A stretch of DNA of 64,000 nt from Bordetella genomosp. 1 (GCF_002261335.1 NZ_NEVL01000003.1:930001-994000), one strand, 5' to 3'. Positions 1-15,641 are shown, counted from the first letter of the stretch. Numbers and translations: made by a program. Notes: generated by a model not told the origin, from the letters alone.

Positions 1-242
1 GCATGCTCCTGGAACACCAGCGTGCGGCTCGGATTCGGACCGGTGATGGCCTGACCGTCGGCCAGCACGCGGCCGTCGGTGGGTTTTTCCAGGCCGGCCG
101 CCAGGTGCAGCAGCGTGGATTTGCCGCAGCCGGACGGGCCCACCAGCGCCACCAGCTCACCGGTCTTGAATTCGCTGGAAAAGCCGTCCACCACCTGGAG
201 CGAGCCAAACTGCTTGTGGACGTGGTCGAAAGTCAGATTCAT
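1..242 (-). CDS. ABC transporter ATP-binding protein, 5' part only (nitrate/sulfonate/taurine type)
   Basis: The first 80 residues of an ABC ATPase read leftward and run off the window start. The ATG is at 242 and the protein begins [20 protein letters not shown]. The Walker A motif GPSGCGKST and the Q-loop stretch VFQEHA are both visible. The short N-terminal strand and the spacing to the Q-loop resemble the SsuB/TauB/NrtD group, which energises uptake of sulfonates, taurine, nitrate or similar small anions across the inner membrane. The permease and binding protein would lie outside the window, so the substrate is unknown. An AT-rich stretch at about 285-350 precedes the start and probably holds the promoter. 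Confidence 0.85.
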   Translation of the reverse strand, partial: MNLTFDHVHKQFGSLQVVDGFSSEFKTGELVALVGPSGCGKSTLLHLAAGLEKPTDGRVLADGQAITGPNPSRTLVFQEH

Positions 243-352
243 AGGGTGCGAGGCACGGGCGCACGGGGCGCCGAGGATCGGTCGAAGTCCTAATCTAACA
301 ATCTGTTATATGAAGCCAAACTATAAATATCTTCTTTTTTAAGAACTAAACG

Positions 353-387
353 TAATAAAGCCCGTCGGGCATCGCTGCCGGGCGGGC
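353..387 (-). terminator. Probable intrinsic terminator of ybiT
   Basis: A 12-bp stem (360-371 with 376-387) has one wobble, one mismatch and a TCGC loop. On the minus strand it is followed by TTTATTA. It lies just past the ybiT stop codon at 411, in the direction of ybiT transcription. Confidence 0.6.
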
Positions 388-410
388 GTCGGGCGGGCGG
401 GCCGCGCGGA

Positions 411-2015
<1,605 letters not shown>

Positions 2016-2160
2016 GGTGTATGAGAAGGCTGCTGCACGGCGCCAGGCCCCGGAGAAAAGCCCCGGGAACGCGAGTGCGAAACCTGATAGTGTACCAAGC
2101 CTGGATCGCTTCCGTATTGCGGGCGGGGTCCGACACCCTTTTCCCGACGGCCCGCCCCGC

Positions 2161-2380
2161 CCTCGCGTTGCCCTCGCGTTGCCCTCGCGTTGCCCTCGCG
2201 TTGCCCTCGCGTTGCCCTCGCGTTGCCCTCGCGTTGCCCTCGCGTTGCCCTCGCGTTGCCCTCGCGTTGCCCTCGCGTTGCCCTCGCGCTGCCCTCGCGC
2301 TGCCCTCGCGCTGCCCTCGCGCTGCCCTCGCGCTGCCCTCGCGCTGCCCTCGCGCTGCCCTCGCGCTGCCCTCGCGCCGG
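2161..2380. repeat. 11-bp tandem repeat, 19 full copies in two sequence types
   Basis: The unit CCTCGCGTTGC is repeated head to tail 11 times (2161-2281) and is followed without a break by 8 copies of CCTCGCGCTGC (2282-2369) and one degenerate copy (2370-2380). All copies within a block are identical, and the two types are not mixed. The unit length is not a multiple of three and contains no stop in any frame, so it creates long spurious open frames on both strands. It lies between the end of the peptide-transporter operon and the start of ybiT, about 145 bp upstream of the ybiT GTG. Confidence 0.97.
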
Positions 2381-2396
2381 CACGGGCGCCGCAAAC

Positions 2397-2430
2397 GGCA
2401 ACGGCGGCGTCTCGCGACGCCGCCGTTGCC
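2397..2430 (-). terminator. Strong hairpin ending the peptide-transporter operon
   Basis: A perfect 15-bp stem (2397-2411 with 2416-2430) with a 4-nt loop starts 29 bp past the stop codon at 2459. The U-tract on the minus strand is poor (GTTTG). It probably terminates or stabilises the 3' end of the leftward operon, and it separates that operon from the tandem repeat. Confidence 0.6.
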
Positions 2431-2458
2431 ATGATCGGGCCGGCCGTGCCGGCCGGGA

Positions 2459-4321
<1,863 letters not shown>

Positions 4322-4326
4322 CGTAT

Positions 4327-5202
4327 TCACTTCTCTTGACGCGGGTCGAGCGCGTCGCGCAGCCCGTCGCCGAGCAGGTTGAAGCCCAGGACCGCCAGGA
4401 AAATCGCCGCGCCCGGGAAGATCGACATCCAGGGTGCCTGGGTCATGAAGTTCTTTGCCGTGTTGAGCATCGAGCCCCACGACGGATTGGGCGGCTGCAG
4501 GCCCAGGCCCAGGAACGACAGGCTGGCCTCGGCGATGATGGCCGTGGCGATGGTGATGGTGGCCTGCACGATCAGCGGCGGCATCACGTTGGGGAAGATG
4601 TGGCGGCCGATGATGCGCAGGTCGGAGGCGCCGAGCGCGCGGGCGCTTTGCACGTAGTCCTCGTTGCGCACCGCGAGCACCTGGCCGCGCGTGATCCGGA
4701 TGAACTTCGGCGCGGCCGACACCCCGATCGCGATCATGGCGTTGATGAGGCTGGGGCCCATGAAGGCGGCCAGCGCGATCGCCAGGATCAGGAACGGAAT
4801 CGCCAGCAGCGCCTCGGTGGCGCGCGAGATGCAGCTGTCGGTCCAGCCGCCGAAGTAGCCGGCGGCGAGGCCGAACGGCACGCCCACCACCAGCGCGATC
4901 AGCACCGACACCATGCCGGCCATCAGCGAGGCGCGCGCGCCGTAGACCAGGCGGCTGTAGATGTCGCGGCCCAGCTCATCGGTGCCCATCCAGAACGCCG
5001 ACGACGGCGCCTTGCGGATGGTCATGAAGCTGGTCTGGAACGGATCGTGGCTGGCCAGCAGCGGGGCGAAGATCGCCAGCACCACGAAGAACAGCACGAT
5101 CACCAGGCCGATCAGCGCGACCTTGTTGCGTTTGAATTTGTTCCACGCGCGGTTGCCGGCGCGGGGCGGAACGGCTTGGGCCGTTGCAGTCGTGGCGCTC
5201 AT
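4327..5202 (-). CDS. gsiD: Peptide ABC transporter permease, DppC/GsiD type
   Basis: A 291-residue inner-membrane permease. The N-terminal cytoplasmic stretch [20 protein letters not shown] precedes a first membrane helix ([24 protein letters not shown]) and a periplasmic loop with [18 protein letters not shown], typical of DppC/OppC. Further helices and the EAA-type loop (about residues 190-220, [15 protein letters not shown]) follow. The loop contacts the ATPase. The start ATG at 5202 overlaps the stop of the preceding permease gene (ATGA), which indicates translational coupling. It pairs with the permease at 5199-6143. Confidence 0.9.
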   Translation of the reverse strand: MSATTATAQAVPPRAGNRAWNKFKRNKVALIGLVIVLFFVVLAIFAPLLASHDPFQTSFMTIRKAPSSAFWMGTDELGRDIYSRLVYGARASLMAGMVSVLIALVVGVPFGLAAGYFGGWTDSCISRATEALLAIPFLILAIALAAFMGPSLINAMIAIGVSAAPKFIRITRGQVLAVRNEDYVQSARALGASDLRIIGRHIFPNVMPPLIVQATITIATAIIAEASLSFLGLGLQPPNPSWGSMLNTAKNFMTQAPWMSIFPGAAIFLAVLGFNLLGDGLRDALDPRQEK

Positions 5203-6143
5203 GCGTGCCTCAGGCGGGGATTGACGAGAATGTAGAGAACGTCGGCCAGCAGGTTCATGATGATGAAGCCCACGGCCACGCACAGGACCACGCCCTGCAC
5301 CACCGCGTAGTCGCGGTTGAACACGGCGTCGACAACCAGCTTGCCGAAGCCCGGGATCGTGAACACCTGCTCGGTGAGCACGGCGCCCGCCATCAGCTCG
5401 CCGAACAGCAGCGTGACCAGCGTGACGATCGGCATGAGCGCGTTGCGCAGCGCGTGCCGCATCACGACCTTGCGCGCGGACACGCCCTTGGCGCGCGCGG
5501 TGCGCACGTAGTCGGCCGAGAGCGCCTCGAGCATCGCCGAGCGCGTGTGCCGCATCAGATAGGCGGCGATCGCGGTCGACAGCACGAAGGCCGGCATCAG
5601 CATGGTCTTGATCGACAGCCACAGGTCCTCGGCGGGCGAGACATAGCCCGAGGCCGGCAGCAGCTTCCACTGCACCGATACCACCATGATGAGAATGATG
5701 CCGAGCCAGAAGTTGGGGATGGACATGCCCGACAAGGCGGTGACGTTGGCCCCCATCTCCACGGCCGTGCCCTTGCGCACGGCGGCGATGATGCCCATCG
5801 GGATGCCGATCAGGATGGCGAACAGCATCGCCATCGCCGCCAGTTGCAGCGTGACCGGCAGCTTCTGCGCGATCAGCGTGGTGACCGGCACGTCGGTGCG
5901 CACCGACCGGCCCAGGTCGCCCTGCAGCACGTTCTGCATCCATGCGACGTACTGCATCGGGATCGGATCGTTGAGGCGATATTTCTCGCGCAGGTAGTCG
6001 AGCACGGCCGGGTCGCGCTCTTCGCCGGCCATTGTGAGCACCGAGTCACCGGGCAGGATTTTTTGCAGGCCGAACACGATCATCGACACCAGGATCAGTG
6101 TCGGGATCGCGACCACCATGCGGCGCAGGATCAATTTCAACAT
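5199..6143 (-). CDS. gsiC: Peptide ABC transporter permease, DppB/GsiC type
   Basis: A 314-residue inner-membrane permease with the family start MLKLILRRMVVAIPTLILVS, the conserved GDLGRSVRTDVPV segment, and the EAA loop DYVRTARAKGVS before the last helices. It forms the membrane channel together with the DppC-type partner whose start codon it overlaps. Start: ATG at 6143 is preferred. A TTG 24 bases upstream would add eight residues that the family lacks. No strong ribosome-binding site is visible. Confidence 0.9.
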   Translation of the reverse strand: MLKLILRRMVVAIPTLILVSMIVFGLQKILPGDSVLTMAGEERDPAVLDYLREKYRLNDPIPMQYVAWMQNVLQGDLGRSVRTDVPVTTLIAQKLPVTLQLAAMAMLFAILIGIPMGIIAAVRKGTAVEMGANVTALSGMSIPNFWLGIILIMVVSVQWKLLPASGYVSPAEDLWLSIKTMLMPAFVLSTAIAAYLMRHTRSAMLEALSADYVRTARAKGVSARKVVMRHALRNALMPIVTLVTLLFGELMAGAVLTEQVFTIPGFGKLVVDAVFNRDYAVVQGVVLCVAVGFIIMNLLADVLYILVNPRLRHA

Positions 6144-6220
6144 GGGCGGAAAACCGTAAGACAACAAAACACGAACGCCCGGACCGCCGCAAACGGCGGG
6201 CCGAGCGTGCGATCAGACAC

Positions 6221-7738
6221 TTACTTCTGGGCCAGCGTGACGCCCTTCAGGCGGATCATGCCGTCGGGGAACGGCGCGAAGCCGCGCACGTTCTTGGCCA
6301 GCACGAAGGGCCAGGGCTGGTAGTACAGATAGATGTTGTGGGCATCGTTGTGCAGGATGGTCTGCGCCTGGTCGTAGATGGCCTTGCGCTTGGCTTCATC
6401 GGGCACGGTGCGGGCGTCGGCCAGCAGCTTGTCGACTTCCGGATTGCTGTAGCGGCCGTCGTTGAGCGCGCCCTTGGCCGTGACGAACTGGTAGATGTTG
6501 CCGTCGGGATCGACCCGACCCGACCAGCCGCGCATCATCATTTCGAAGTTGCCGGCGGTGGCTTCGGTGAGCAGCGCCGCGTATTCGGTGGGACGCAGGC
6601 TGAGCTTGAAGCCGGCCTCCGCCGCCATGGCCTGGATCATCTCCGCGATGGCCGAGGTGGTGGTGTTGTTGCCGAAGGCGAACTCGGCGCGCACCTCGGT
6701 GAGGCCGGCCTCCTTGAGCAGCGCGCGCGCCTTGGCGACGTCGCGCTTGGGCACCGGGAACTTGTCGCTGTGGTAAGGGCTTGCGGGCGGGAACGGCTGG
6801 CTGGCGGACTGGAAGATGCCGCCGCCCACGACCTGGTTGATCACGTCGCGGTCGATCGCCAGCTCGAGCGCGCGGCGCACCCGCACGTCCTTGAAGGGGT
6901 TGTCGGCGCGCTTGCCGTTGTTCAGGTTGAAGAAGATCTCCTGGAAGCCCAGGCCCGCGACCTGCGCGAACTGCACGGACTTGTCGTCCTTGACCTGCGG
7001 CGCATCCGAGGGGTTGAGCCGCTCGAGGATGTCGATGCCGCCGGCGCGCAGGTTCTGCAGGCGCACGGTGGTGTCGGGGATCGGCAGGAACACGAGGCGC
7101 TTGAAGGCGTAGTCCTTCGCGTCGTAGTACTGGTCGAACTTCTCCAGCACGATGCGGTCGTTCTGCACGCGCTCGACGAATTTGTAGGGACCCGAGCAGA
7201 TCGGCTTGCGGCCGACGGTGGCGGCATCGCCCTCGAAGGTCTTGGGCGACAGCATCATGCCGGCGCGATCCGACAGTTGCGCGAGCAACGTGGCGTCGGG
7301 ACGCTTGAGCGTGAGCACCAGCGTGTCGGGCGCGGGCGCCTCGATCTTGTCCACCGAGGCCAGCTCGCCCTTACGCATGCTGTCCTGGAGCGTGAGCGCA
7401 CGCTCGAGGTTGGCCTTGGCCGAGGCGGCGTCGAACTTGGTGCCGTCGTGATACGAGGCGTCGGTGCGCAGCTTGAAGGTCAGCACCTTGTTGTCGTCGG
7501 AGTACGACCACGAGGTGGCGAGCTGCGGCACGAAGTGCAGCTTCTGGTCGATGTCGACGAGCTTGTCGCACAGCGAGGTGAACACGATGCGGCCCACGTA
7601 GGTGCGGGCGCGATGCGGGTCCAGCACGTCGGGATCTTCCTGCAGGCCGATGCGCAGGTCTTGCGCCACGACGGCGCCGCTGGCCAGCGCCAGCAGCGCG
7701 CCGCCCAGCGCGAGGCCAAAACGTTGCTTCAGTTTCAT
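6221..7738 (-). CDS. gsiB: Peptide ABC transporter periplasmic binding protein (family 5)
   Basis: A 505-residue protein with a clear Sec signal peptide (basic MKLKQR, then a hydrophobic stretch ending near ALASGAVVAQ) followed by DLRIGLQEDPDVLDPHRART, the start of the mature family 5 solute-binding fold. It captures the substrate in the periplasm and hands it to the two permeases. An AAGGGGAAAC Shine-Dalgarno sequence lies just upstream of the ATG at 7738. It sits between the gamma-glutamyltransferase gene (77 bp upstream in the direction of transcription) and the permeases. The name GsiB is inferred from the operon layout; the ligand cannot be read from the sequence. Confidence 0.85.
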   Translation of the reverse strand: MKLKQRFGLALGGALLALASGAVVAQDLRIGLQEDPDVLDPHRARTYVGRIVFTSLCDKLVDIDQKLHFVPQLATSWSYSDDNKVLTFKLRTDASYHDGTKFDAASAKANLERALTLQDSMRKGELASVDKIEAPAPDTLVLTLKRPDATLLAQLSDRAGMMLSPKTFEGDAATVGRKPICSGPYKFVERVQNDRIVLEKFDQYYDAKDYAFKRLVFLPIPDTTVRLQNLRAGGIDILERLNPSDAPQVKDDKSVQFAQVAGLGFQEIFFNLNNGKRADNPFKDVRVRRALELAIDRDVINQVVGGGIFQSASQPFPPASPYHSDKFPVPKRDVAKARALLKEAGLTEVRAEFAFGNNTTTSAIAEMIQAMAAEAGFKLSLRPTEYAALLTEATAGNFEMMMRGWSGRVDPDGNIYQFVTAKGALNDGRYSNPEVDKLLADARTVPDEAKRKAIYDQAQTILHNDAHNIYLYYQPWPFVLAKNVRGFAPFPDGMIRLKGVTLAQK

Positions 7739-7814
7739 TATCCGTTTCCCCTTGGATGTTGTTGACTGAAAAAGCGAAGAAACGCCCCGGCGGCCGCGGC
7801 CCCGGGGCGCGGGC

Positions 7815-9443
7815 TCAGAAGCCCACGGCCTGGCCGTCGCGGCGCGTATCGCTCGCCGCCACGTAGCCCAGTTCGTTGTCGTTTTCGTGCAGGCGCCAGA
7901 TGAATTGGCCGGCGCCGAAATCCATGTAGGGATCGTCGACCGACTTGAGCGAATGGCCCATGCTCTTCAGACCTTGGACCACAGCCTGATTCATCGTCGA
8001 TTCCACGTCAAGCGTGAAATCGCGGTTGACCTTCCAGCGCGGCGCGCAGCAGGCGGCCTGCGGCTGCTGGTGGTAATCCAGCATGCGGATCACGGTCTGC
8101 AGATGGCCCTGGGGCTGCATGTCGCCGCCCATCACGCCGAAGCTCATCACCGGCTTGCCGCCGCGCGTGAGGAAGCCCGGGATGATGGTGTGGAACGGGC
8201 GCTTGCCCGGCTCGACCACGTTGGCCGACTTGGGATCCATCGAGAAACCCACGCCGCGGTTCTGCATGCTGATGCCGGTGCCCGGCACCACCACGCCCGA
8301 GCCGAAGCCCATGTAGTTCGACTGGATGAAGGAGATCATCATGCCGTTCTCGTCGGCGGCGGTCAGGTAGACCGTGCCGCCGGCGTGCGGACGGCCCGCC
8401 TGGAAGTGCGTGGCGCGATCGAGGTCGATCAGCTTGGCGCGGCTGTCGAGGTAGGCATCCGACAGCATCTGCTCCGGCGTGACCTCCATGCTGCGCGGGT
8501 CGGCCACGTAGCGGTACAGGTCGGCGAAGGCCAGCTTCATGGCTTCGATCTGCACATGTTGCGACTGCAACGAATCGACCTTCATGTTGGCCAGGTCGAA
8601 ACGCTCGCAGATGCCCAGCGCGATCAGTGCGGCGATGCCCTGCCCGTTCGGCGGGATCTCGTTGAGCTCGTAGCCGCGATACGACTTGCTGATGGGCTTG
8701 ACCCACTCCGGCTTGTAGTTGCGCAGGTCTTCCAGCGTCATGGCGCCGCCGCATTCCTTGCTGAAGGCGGCGATGCGCTCGGCCAGCTCGCCTTCGTAGA
8801 AATCGCGGCCCTTGCTCTGGGCGATGCGGCGCAGCGTGTTGGCGGCGTCCGGGAAGCGGAAGTGCTCGCCCACGGCCGGCGCGCGGCCGTTCGGCATGAA
8901 GGCCGCGGCATAGCCGGGCTGGTCGCGCAGCTCGGACGCGGCGGCGGCCCACTTGTGCGCCACGACCGGCGGCACGCTGTAGCCGCGCTCGGCGATCTCG
9001 ATGGCCGGGTCGAACAACTGGTCGAAGGGCAGTTTGCCCAGCTTCTCGTGCAGGGCCGCCCAGCCGGCGACCACGCCGGGCACGGTCACCGCGTCCCAGC
9101 CGCGCTTGGGCTGCTTGGCCAGGCCGTCGGCGCCGGTGCCGTACTTCTGCTTGAAGTAATCCACCGTCCAGGCGGCCGGCGCCACGCCGGAGGAGTTCAG
9201 GCCGTGCAGCTCCTTGCCGTCCCACACCAGGGCGAAGCAGTCACCGCCCAGGCCGCACGACACCGGCTCGGTCAGCACGATGGTGGCCGCCGCCGCGATG
9301 GCCGCGTCCACGGCATTGCCGCCCTTGAGCAGGATGCGCAGGCCGGCCTGCGCGGCCAGCGGGTGCGAGGTCGACACCACATTGCGCGCAAACAGCGGAA
9401 TCCGGTGGGAGGGATAAGGATTGGTCCATTCGAAGGATTTCAT
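7815..9443 (-). CDS. ggt: Gamma-glutamyltransferase / gamma-glutamyl hydrolase family protein
   Basis: A 542-residue N-terminal-nucleophile hydrolase that removes or transfers the gamma-glutamyl group of glutathione and related peptides. The proenzyme is expected to cleave itself before Thr357 in HAGGTVYLTAAD; the downstream NRGVGFSMDP segment and the glycine-rich FGVMGGDMQPQGH segment are also typical. No signal peptide is visible, so it is probably cytoplasmic, like the YwrD-type branch and unlike periplasmic E. coli Ggt. Start: ATG at 9443; a TTG at 9464 is possible. It is the first gene of the operon with the peptide importer, so imported gamma-glutamyl peptides could be hydrolysed directly. 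A LysR gene is divergent from it. Confidence 0.9.
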   Translation of the reverse strand: MKSFEWTNPYPSHRIPLFARNVVSTSHPLAAQAGLRILLKGGNAVDAAIAAAATIVLTEPVSCGLGGDCFALVWDGKELHGLNSSGVAPAAWTVDYFKQKYGTGADGLAKQPKRGWDAVTVPGVVAGWAALHEKLGKLPFDQLFDPAIEIAERGYSVPPVVAHKWAAAASELRDQPGYAAAFMPNGRAPAVGEHFRFPDAANTLRRIAQSKGRDFYEGELAERIAAFSKECGGAMTLEDLRNYKPEWVKPISKSYRGYELNEIPPNGQGIAALIALGICERFDLANMKVDSLQSQHVQIEAMKLAFADLYRYVADPRSMEVTPEQMLSDAYLDSRAKLIDLDRATHFQAGRPHAGGTVYLTAADENGMMISFIQSNYMGFGSGVVVPGTGISMQNRGVGFSMDPKSANVVEPGKRPFHTIIPGFLTRGGKPVMSFGVMGGDMQPQGHLQTVIRMLDYHQQPQAACCAPRWKVNRDFTLDVESTMNQAVVQGLKSMGHSLKSVDDPYMDFGAGQFIWRLHENDNELGYVAASDTRRDGQAVGF

Positions 9444-9503
9444 GGCGTCGGCCCCACGGCTCAAAGCAAAGGAAGCTGGCGAAGGTACTCCCGTGCTTTA
9501 ATT

Positions 9504-9518
9504 AAATCAATTTGATTT
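9504..9518. promoter_or_regulatory. Palindrome in the ggt / LysR divergent promoter region
   Basis: AAATCAA-T-TTGATTT is a perfect 15-bp palindrome in the AT-rich 131-bp gap between the ggt operon and the LysR gene. It contains the T-N11-A layout usual for LysR operators. A binding role is inferred from its position and symmetry. Confidence 0.55.
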
Positions 9519-9574
9519 GTTGATCCGTCATTAAAAGTTTTTTTATATAAAGCCCCACTTACGGGTATACCCGG

Positions 9575-10471
9575 ATGAGCTCCTTACGCTTCATGCGCAC
9601 CTTCCTGGCCGTGGCCCATCACGGCACCTTCTCCGAGGCCGCCGAGCAGGTCGCCCTGACCCAGGCCGCGGTGAGCTTCCAGATGCGCTCGCTCGAGGCC
9701 GAACTCGGTCGCGAGCTGTTCGACCGCAGCGGCCGGCTCGCCATCCTGAACGCGGCCGGGCGCGAATTGCTCCCGGAAATCAAGCAGTTGGTGGATTTGT
9801 ACGACCGTCTGAGGGTGCCGCGCAATCCCGCCGACGCGCTGGCGGGCTCCGTGTCGGTGGGCGCCATCGTGTCCTGCATGGGCACGCTGTCCAAGGTGGT
9901 GACGCGCATGAAGCGCGAGCATCCCGGCCTGGACGTGCGGGTGTTCTCGGGCAAGGCGAGCGAGCTGGCCGGCAAGGTCGAGGCGGGCGAGCTCGACGCG
10001 GCCTTTCTGGTGGAGGCCGGCCGCAAGATGGCCAGCACGCGCTGGACCGCGCTCTATGAAGAGCCGCTGGTGGTGCTGGCCCACCCGGGCGCGGCGGGCG
10101 AGGCCGTGCGCGAGCTGCTGATGCAGAACCCCTTCCTGCGCTTCGACCGCACCCAGCGCACCGGCCTGCAGATCGACCGCGTGCTGCGTCGGCTGGGCGT
10201 GGCCGTGGACGACTTCCTGGAGCTGAACGCCATCGAGACCCTGGTCGAACTGGTGCGGCAGGAGGCCGGCGTGACGCTGCTGCCGCTGCTCAACGGCAGC
10301 AACTGGCAGAACGACGCCGGTCTGCGCGTGTGGCGCCTGCCCGCGGACCTGGGCCCGGTGGCGCGCGGCATCGGCATGCTCGAGCGGCGCGACCACGCGC
10401 GCCAGCACATCACGGCGGCGATCTGCGAGGCCAGCCAGCAGGTGTTCGCGGCGCGCCAGGCCGCCGCCTGA
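9575..10471 (+). CDS. LysR-family transcriptional regulator, likely regulator of the ggt-peptide importer operon
   Basis: A 298-residue LysR protein. The winged helix-turn-helix occupies about residues 1-60 (FMRTFLAVAHHGTFSEAAEQ, then LTQAAVSFQMRSLE), and the effector-binding domain covers about 90-295. It is divergent from ggt with an AT-rich region between them, the usual arrangement for a LysR regulator and its target. Start: ATG at 9575, giving the family-typical N-terminus; no good Shine-Dalgarno sequence is seen. The inducer is unknown; a gamma-glutamyl peptide or amino acid would suit the neighbours. Confidence 0.88.
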   Translation: MSSLRFMRTFLAVAHHGTFSEAAEQVALTQAAVSFQMRSLEAELGRELFDRSGRLAILNAAGRELLPEIKQLVDLYDRLRVPRNPADALAGSVSVGAIVSCMGTLSKVVTRMKREHPGLDVRVFSGKASELAGKVEAGELDAAFLVEAGRKMASTRWTALYEEPLVVLAHPGAAGEAVRELLMQNPFLRFDRTQRTGLQIDRVLRRLGVAVDDFLELNAIETLVELVRQEAGVTLLPLLNGSNWQNDAGLRVWRLPADLGPVARGIGMLERRDHARQHITAAICEASQQVFAARQAAA

Positions 10472-10533
10472 GGCCCGCCGCGACGGCCGACCCTGCGCGG
10501 GCGCCCTGCCCGCCTCGAGACCCCACAAAGCAA

Positions 10534-10553
10534 AGGCGGCCCGCAGGCCGCCT
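10534..10553. terminator. Hairpin between convergent LysR and glnK genes
   Basis: AGGCGGCC and GGCCGCCT arms (8 bp) flank a CGCA loop. On the minus strand it is followed by TTTGCTTTG. It lies between two convergent gene ends and may serve both. Confidence 0.5.
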
Positions 10554-10576
10554 CGTGATGCCGCAGGAACGGGCGC

Positions 10577-12584
<2,008 letters not shown>

Positions 12585-12798
12585 GAACGACGGTTCCGCT
12601 GACGATATGAAAGGCAGCGCGGATTATCGCACGGTGATGACAGTGGCGACGCGGCCGATGCGGGCGGCATGCACGGGGCGGCGCCCTCGCCCGCCGCGCC
12701 CGGGCGAGCGGTTGCAGGCGCAACGACCGGCGGCATTGGCGGGCCCCCTTGCAGACGCCCTCGCCGGCGCCCCATTGTGGTGCATCGCGCGGCTGGGC

Positions 12799-14094
12799 TC
12801 AGCCCGCGTTGCCGACCTGTTCGCGTTGCGCCTCGTGCAGCGCGGCGGCGCGCATGTCGCCGGCGAACCTGCCGAAGTCGGCGCCCGACGGCGCCTGGTA
12901 CAGCCGCAGCCCGAGCTCGGGCAGCACGGCCAGCAGATGGTCGAACACGTCGCCCTGGATGCGCTCGTACTCGACCCAGGCCGTGATGGCCGTGAAGCAA
13001 TAGACCTCGATCGGGATGCCCTCGGTCTGCGGCTCCATCATGCGCACCATCATCGCCATGTCCTGGCGCACCTCGGGATGCTGGCGCAGATAGGCCAGGG
13101 CATACATGCGGAAGGTGCCGATGTTGGTGAGGCGGCGGCGGTTGGCCGGCACCTCGGCCAGGTCGCCCAGCTTGGCGTTGGTCTCGGTGAGGGCGTCTTC
13201 CTTGGCCTGCAGGTAGTCGTGCAGCAGGGCCACGCCCTTGAGCCGCTGCGCGTCGCCGGCGTCGAGGAAACGCACGCTGGTGGCGTCGATGCGCAGCGTG
13301 CGCTTGATGCGGCGCCCGCCCGATTCGAACATCTGGCGGTAGTTGCGATAGCTCTCGGAAAACAGCTTGTAGGTGGGCACGGTGGTCACCGTGTTGTCCC
13401 AGTTCTGCACCTTCACGGTGTGCAGCGCGATGTCCTTGACGAAGCCGTCGGCATTGGCCTGCGGCATCTCGATCCAGTCGCCGATGCGCAGCATGTCGTT
13501 GGACGTGAGCTGCGTGCTGGCCACCAGCGACAGCAGCGTGTCCTTGAAGACCAGCAGCAGCACCGCCGACAGCGCGCCCAGGCCGGAGATCATCCAGAGC
13601 GGCGAGCGGTCGATCATGATGGAGAGCACCAGCACCACGCAGATCGCATACAGGATCAGCTTGCCGATCTGGATATAACCCTTGATCGAGCGGGTCTGGG
13701 CGCGGGTGGTGGCCGAATAGGTGTCCTGCCAGGCGCTCAGCAGCCCGCTCACCCCGATGAACACGCAGATCCAGGCCGCGGCATGGGCGAGCCGGCCCAC
13801 CACGGTGACCACGCGCTCGGCGTGCGGCACCATGTCGATGCCCATCGAGACCACCGCGAACGGCACCGCGTACCAGAAGTTGTGATACGCCCGCCGTCGC
13901 GTCAGCGCCTTGTCCCAGTCTTCGCGGCCGGAGGCCACCAGCAATTTGTGGGCGAAGAACAGCACCAGCCGCGCCACCACCCATTGGGCGAACAGCGCGG
14001 CCAGCACCAGCACCCCCACGCCGAGCAGGGTCTGGGCCCAGGGCTGGGACGGCACGGAATGATCCAGCGCGTCTACCAGGTTTTCCCATTGCAT
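12799..14094 (-). CDS. ybdG: Mechanosensitive channel of the MscS family, YbdG type
   Basis: A 431-residue inner-membrane protein closely resembling E. coli YbdG (415 residues), a low-abundance MscS-like channel that opens on osmotic downshift. About five membrane helices lie in residues 1-200; then come the pore-helix region [20 protein letters not shown] and the beta-domain with [15 protein letters not shown] and [17 protein letters not shown]. The C-terminal cytoplasmic part contains [20 protein letters not shown]. Start: ATG at 14094; a TTG at 14100 has a better-spaced GGAG (8 nt) and may be used instead. It is transcribed away from argH and toward nadE. Confidence 0.93.
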   Translation of the reverse strand: MQWENLVDALDHSVPSQPWAQTLLGVGVLVLAALFAQWVVARLVLFFAHKLLVASGREDWDKALTRRRAYHNFWYAVPFAVVSMGIDMVPHAERVVTVVGRLAHAAAWICVFIGVSGLLSAWQDTYSATTRAQTRSIKGYIQIGKLILYAICVVLVLSIMIDRSPLWMISGLGALSAVLLLVFKDTLLSLVASTQLTSNDMLRIGDWIEMPQANADGFVKDIALHTVKVQNWDNTVTTVPTYKLFSESYRNYRQMFESGGRRIKRTLRIDATSVRFLDAGDAQRLKGVALLHDYLQAKEDALTETNAKLGDLAEVPANRRRLTNIGTFRMYALAYLRQHPEVRQDMAMMVRMMEPQTEGIPIEVYCFTAITAWVEYERIQGDVFDHLLAVLPELGLRLYQAPSGADFGRFAGDMRAAALHEAQREQVGNAG

Positions 14095-14219
14095 GGTCAA
14101 GATCGGAACTCCGTCATTCGAGATGGGCCAGATTATCCGCCATCGCGGCCCCCGGATCGTTTCCGGGCGTGTCCGCCGCTCGCAAGCCGTTGCCCGGTGG
14201 CCCTATAATCCCCGCCATC

Positions 14220-15641
14220 ATGGCAAATACTCCCGACTCCAATCAGAACCAGTTCGCCAACAAGGCGAACGCCTGGTCCGCCCGTTTCTCCGAACCGGTC
14301 TCCGACCTGGTCAAGCGCTACACCGCCTCGGTCGACTTCGACAAGCGTCTGGCCCGCCACGACATCCGTGGCTCGCTGGCGCACGCCGACATGCTGGCCG
14401 CGCAAGGCATCATCTCGGCCCAGGATCTGGCCGACATCCAGCGCGGCATGCAGCAGATCGGCAGCGAGATCGACGCCGGCTCGTTCCAGTGGCTGCTGGA
14501 TCTCGAAGACGTGCACCTGAACATCGAGAAGCGCCTGGTCGAACTGGTCGGCGACGCCGGCAAGCGCCTGCACACCGGCCGTTCGCGCAACGACCAGGTG
14601 GCCACCGACATCCGCCTCTGGCTGCGCGACGAGATCGACAACCTGATCGACCTGCTGCGCCAGCTGCGTCACGCGCTCGCCACGGTCGCCCTGGAAAACG
14701 CCGGCACCATCATGCCCGGCTTCACCCACCTGCAGGTGGCCCAGCCCGTCACCTTCGGTCACCACCTGCTGGCCTACGCCGAAATGTTCGGCCGTGACGC
14801 CGAGCGCCTGGCCGACACCCGCAAGCGCGTGAACCGCCTGCCGCTGGGCGCCGCCGCCCTGGCCGGCACCAGCTTCCCGATCGACCGCGAGCGCGTCGCG
14901 CGCACGCTCGATTTCGACGGCGTGTGCCGCAACTCGCTGGATGCCGTGTCCGACCGCGACTTCGCGATCGAGTTCTGCGCCGCCGCCGCGCTCATCATGA
15001 CGCACGTCTCGCGCCTGTCGGAAGAGCTGGTGCTGTGGATGAGCCCGCGCGTGGGCTTCATCGACCTGGCCGACCGCTTCTGCACCGGCAGCTCGATCAT
15101 GCCGCAAAAGAAAAACCCCGACGTGCCCGAACTGGCGCGTGGCAAGACCGGCCGCGTCAATGGCCACCTGGTCGCCCTGCTCACCCTGATGAAGGGCCAG
15201 CCGCTGGCCTACAACAAGGACAACCAGGAAGACAAGGAAGGCCTGTTCGACACCGTCGACACGGTGCGCGACACGCTCACGCTGTTCGCCGACATGGCCG
15301 GCGGCATCAAGGTCAAGCCGCAGAACATGCGCGCCGCCGCGCTGCAGGGCTTCGCCACCGCCACCGACCTGGCCGACTACCTGGTCAAGCGCGGCCTGCC
15401 GTTCCGCGACGCCCACGAAGTGGTGGCCCACGCCGTGCGCGACTGCGAACAGCGCGGTTGCGACCTGGCCGACCTCACCACCGACGAGCTCAAGGCGTAC
15501 AACCCGGCCATCGCCGACGACGTGCACCAGGTGCTCACGCTCGAAGGCTCGGTGGCCGCGCGCAATCACGTGGGCGGCACCGCCCCCGAGCGCGTGCGCG
15601 AGGAAGCCCAGCGCGTGCTGGCCGAAACCGCACAGGCCTGA
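14220..15641 (+). CDS. argH: Argininosuccinate lyase
   Basis: A 473-residue enzyme of the fumarase/aspartase superfamily that splits argininosuccinate into arginine and fumarate, the last step of arginine synthesis. The signature [12 protein letters not shown] carries the catalytic serine loop; [13 protein letters not shown] and the histidine in [12 protein letters not shown] are the other conserved substrate-binding segments. Start: ATG at 14220 ([20 protein letters not shown]). The gene stands alone, divergent from ybdG, and ends in a clear terminator. Confidence 0.97.
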   Translation: MANTPDSNQNQFANKANAWSARFSEPVSDLVKRYTASVDFDKRLARHDIRGSLAHADMLAAQGIISAQDLADIQRGMQQIGSEIDAGSFQWLLDLEDVHLNIEKRLVELVGDAGKRLHTGRSRNDQVATDIRLWLRDEIDNLIDLLRQLRHALATVALENAGTIMPGFTHLQVAQPVTFGHHLLAYAEMFGRDAERLADTRKRVNRLPLGAAALAGTSFPIDRERVARTLDFDGVCRNSLDAVSDRDFAIEFCAAAALIMTHVSRLSEELVLWMSPRVGFIDLADRFCTGSSIMPQKKNPDVPELARGKTGRVNGHLVALLTLMKGQPLAYNKDNQEDKEGLFDTVDTVRDTLTLFADMAGGIKVKPQNMRAAALQGFATATDLADYLVKRGLPFRDAHEVVAHAVRDCEQRGCDLADLTTDELKAYNPAIADDVHQVLTLEGSVAARNHVGGTAPERVREEAQRVLAETAQA

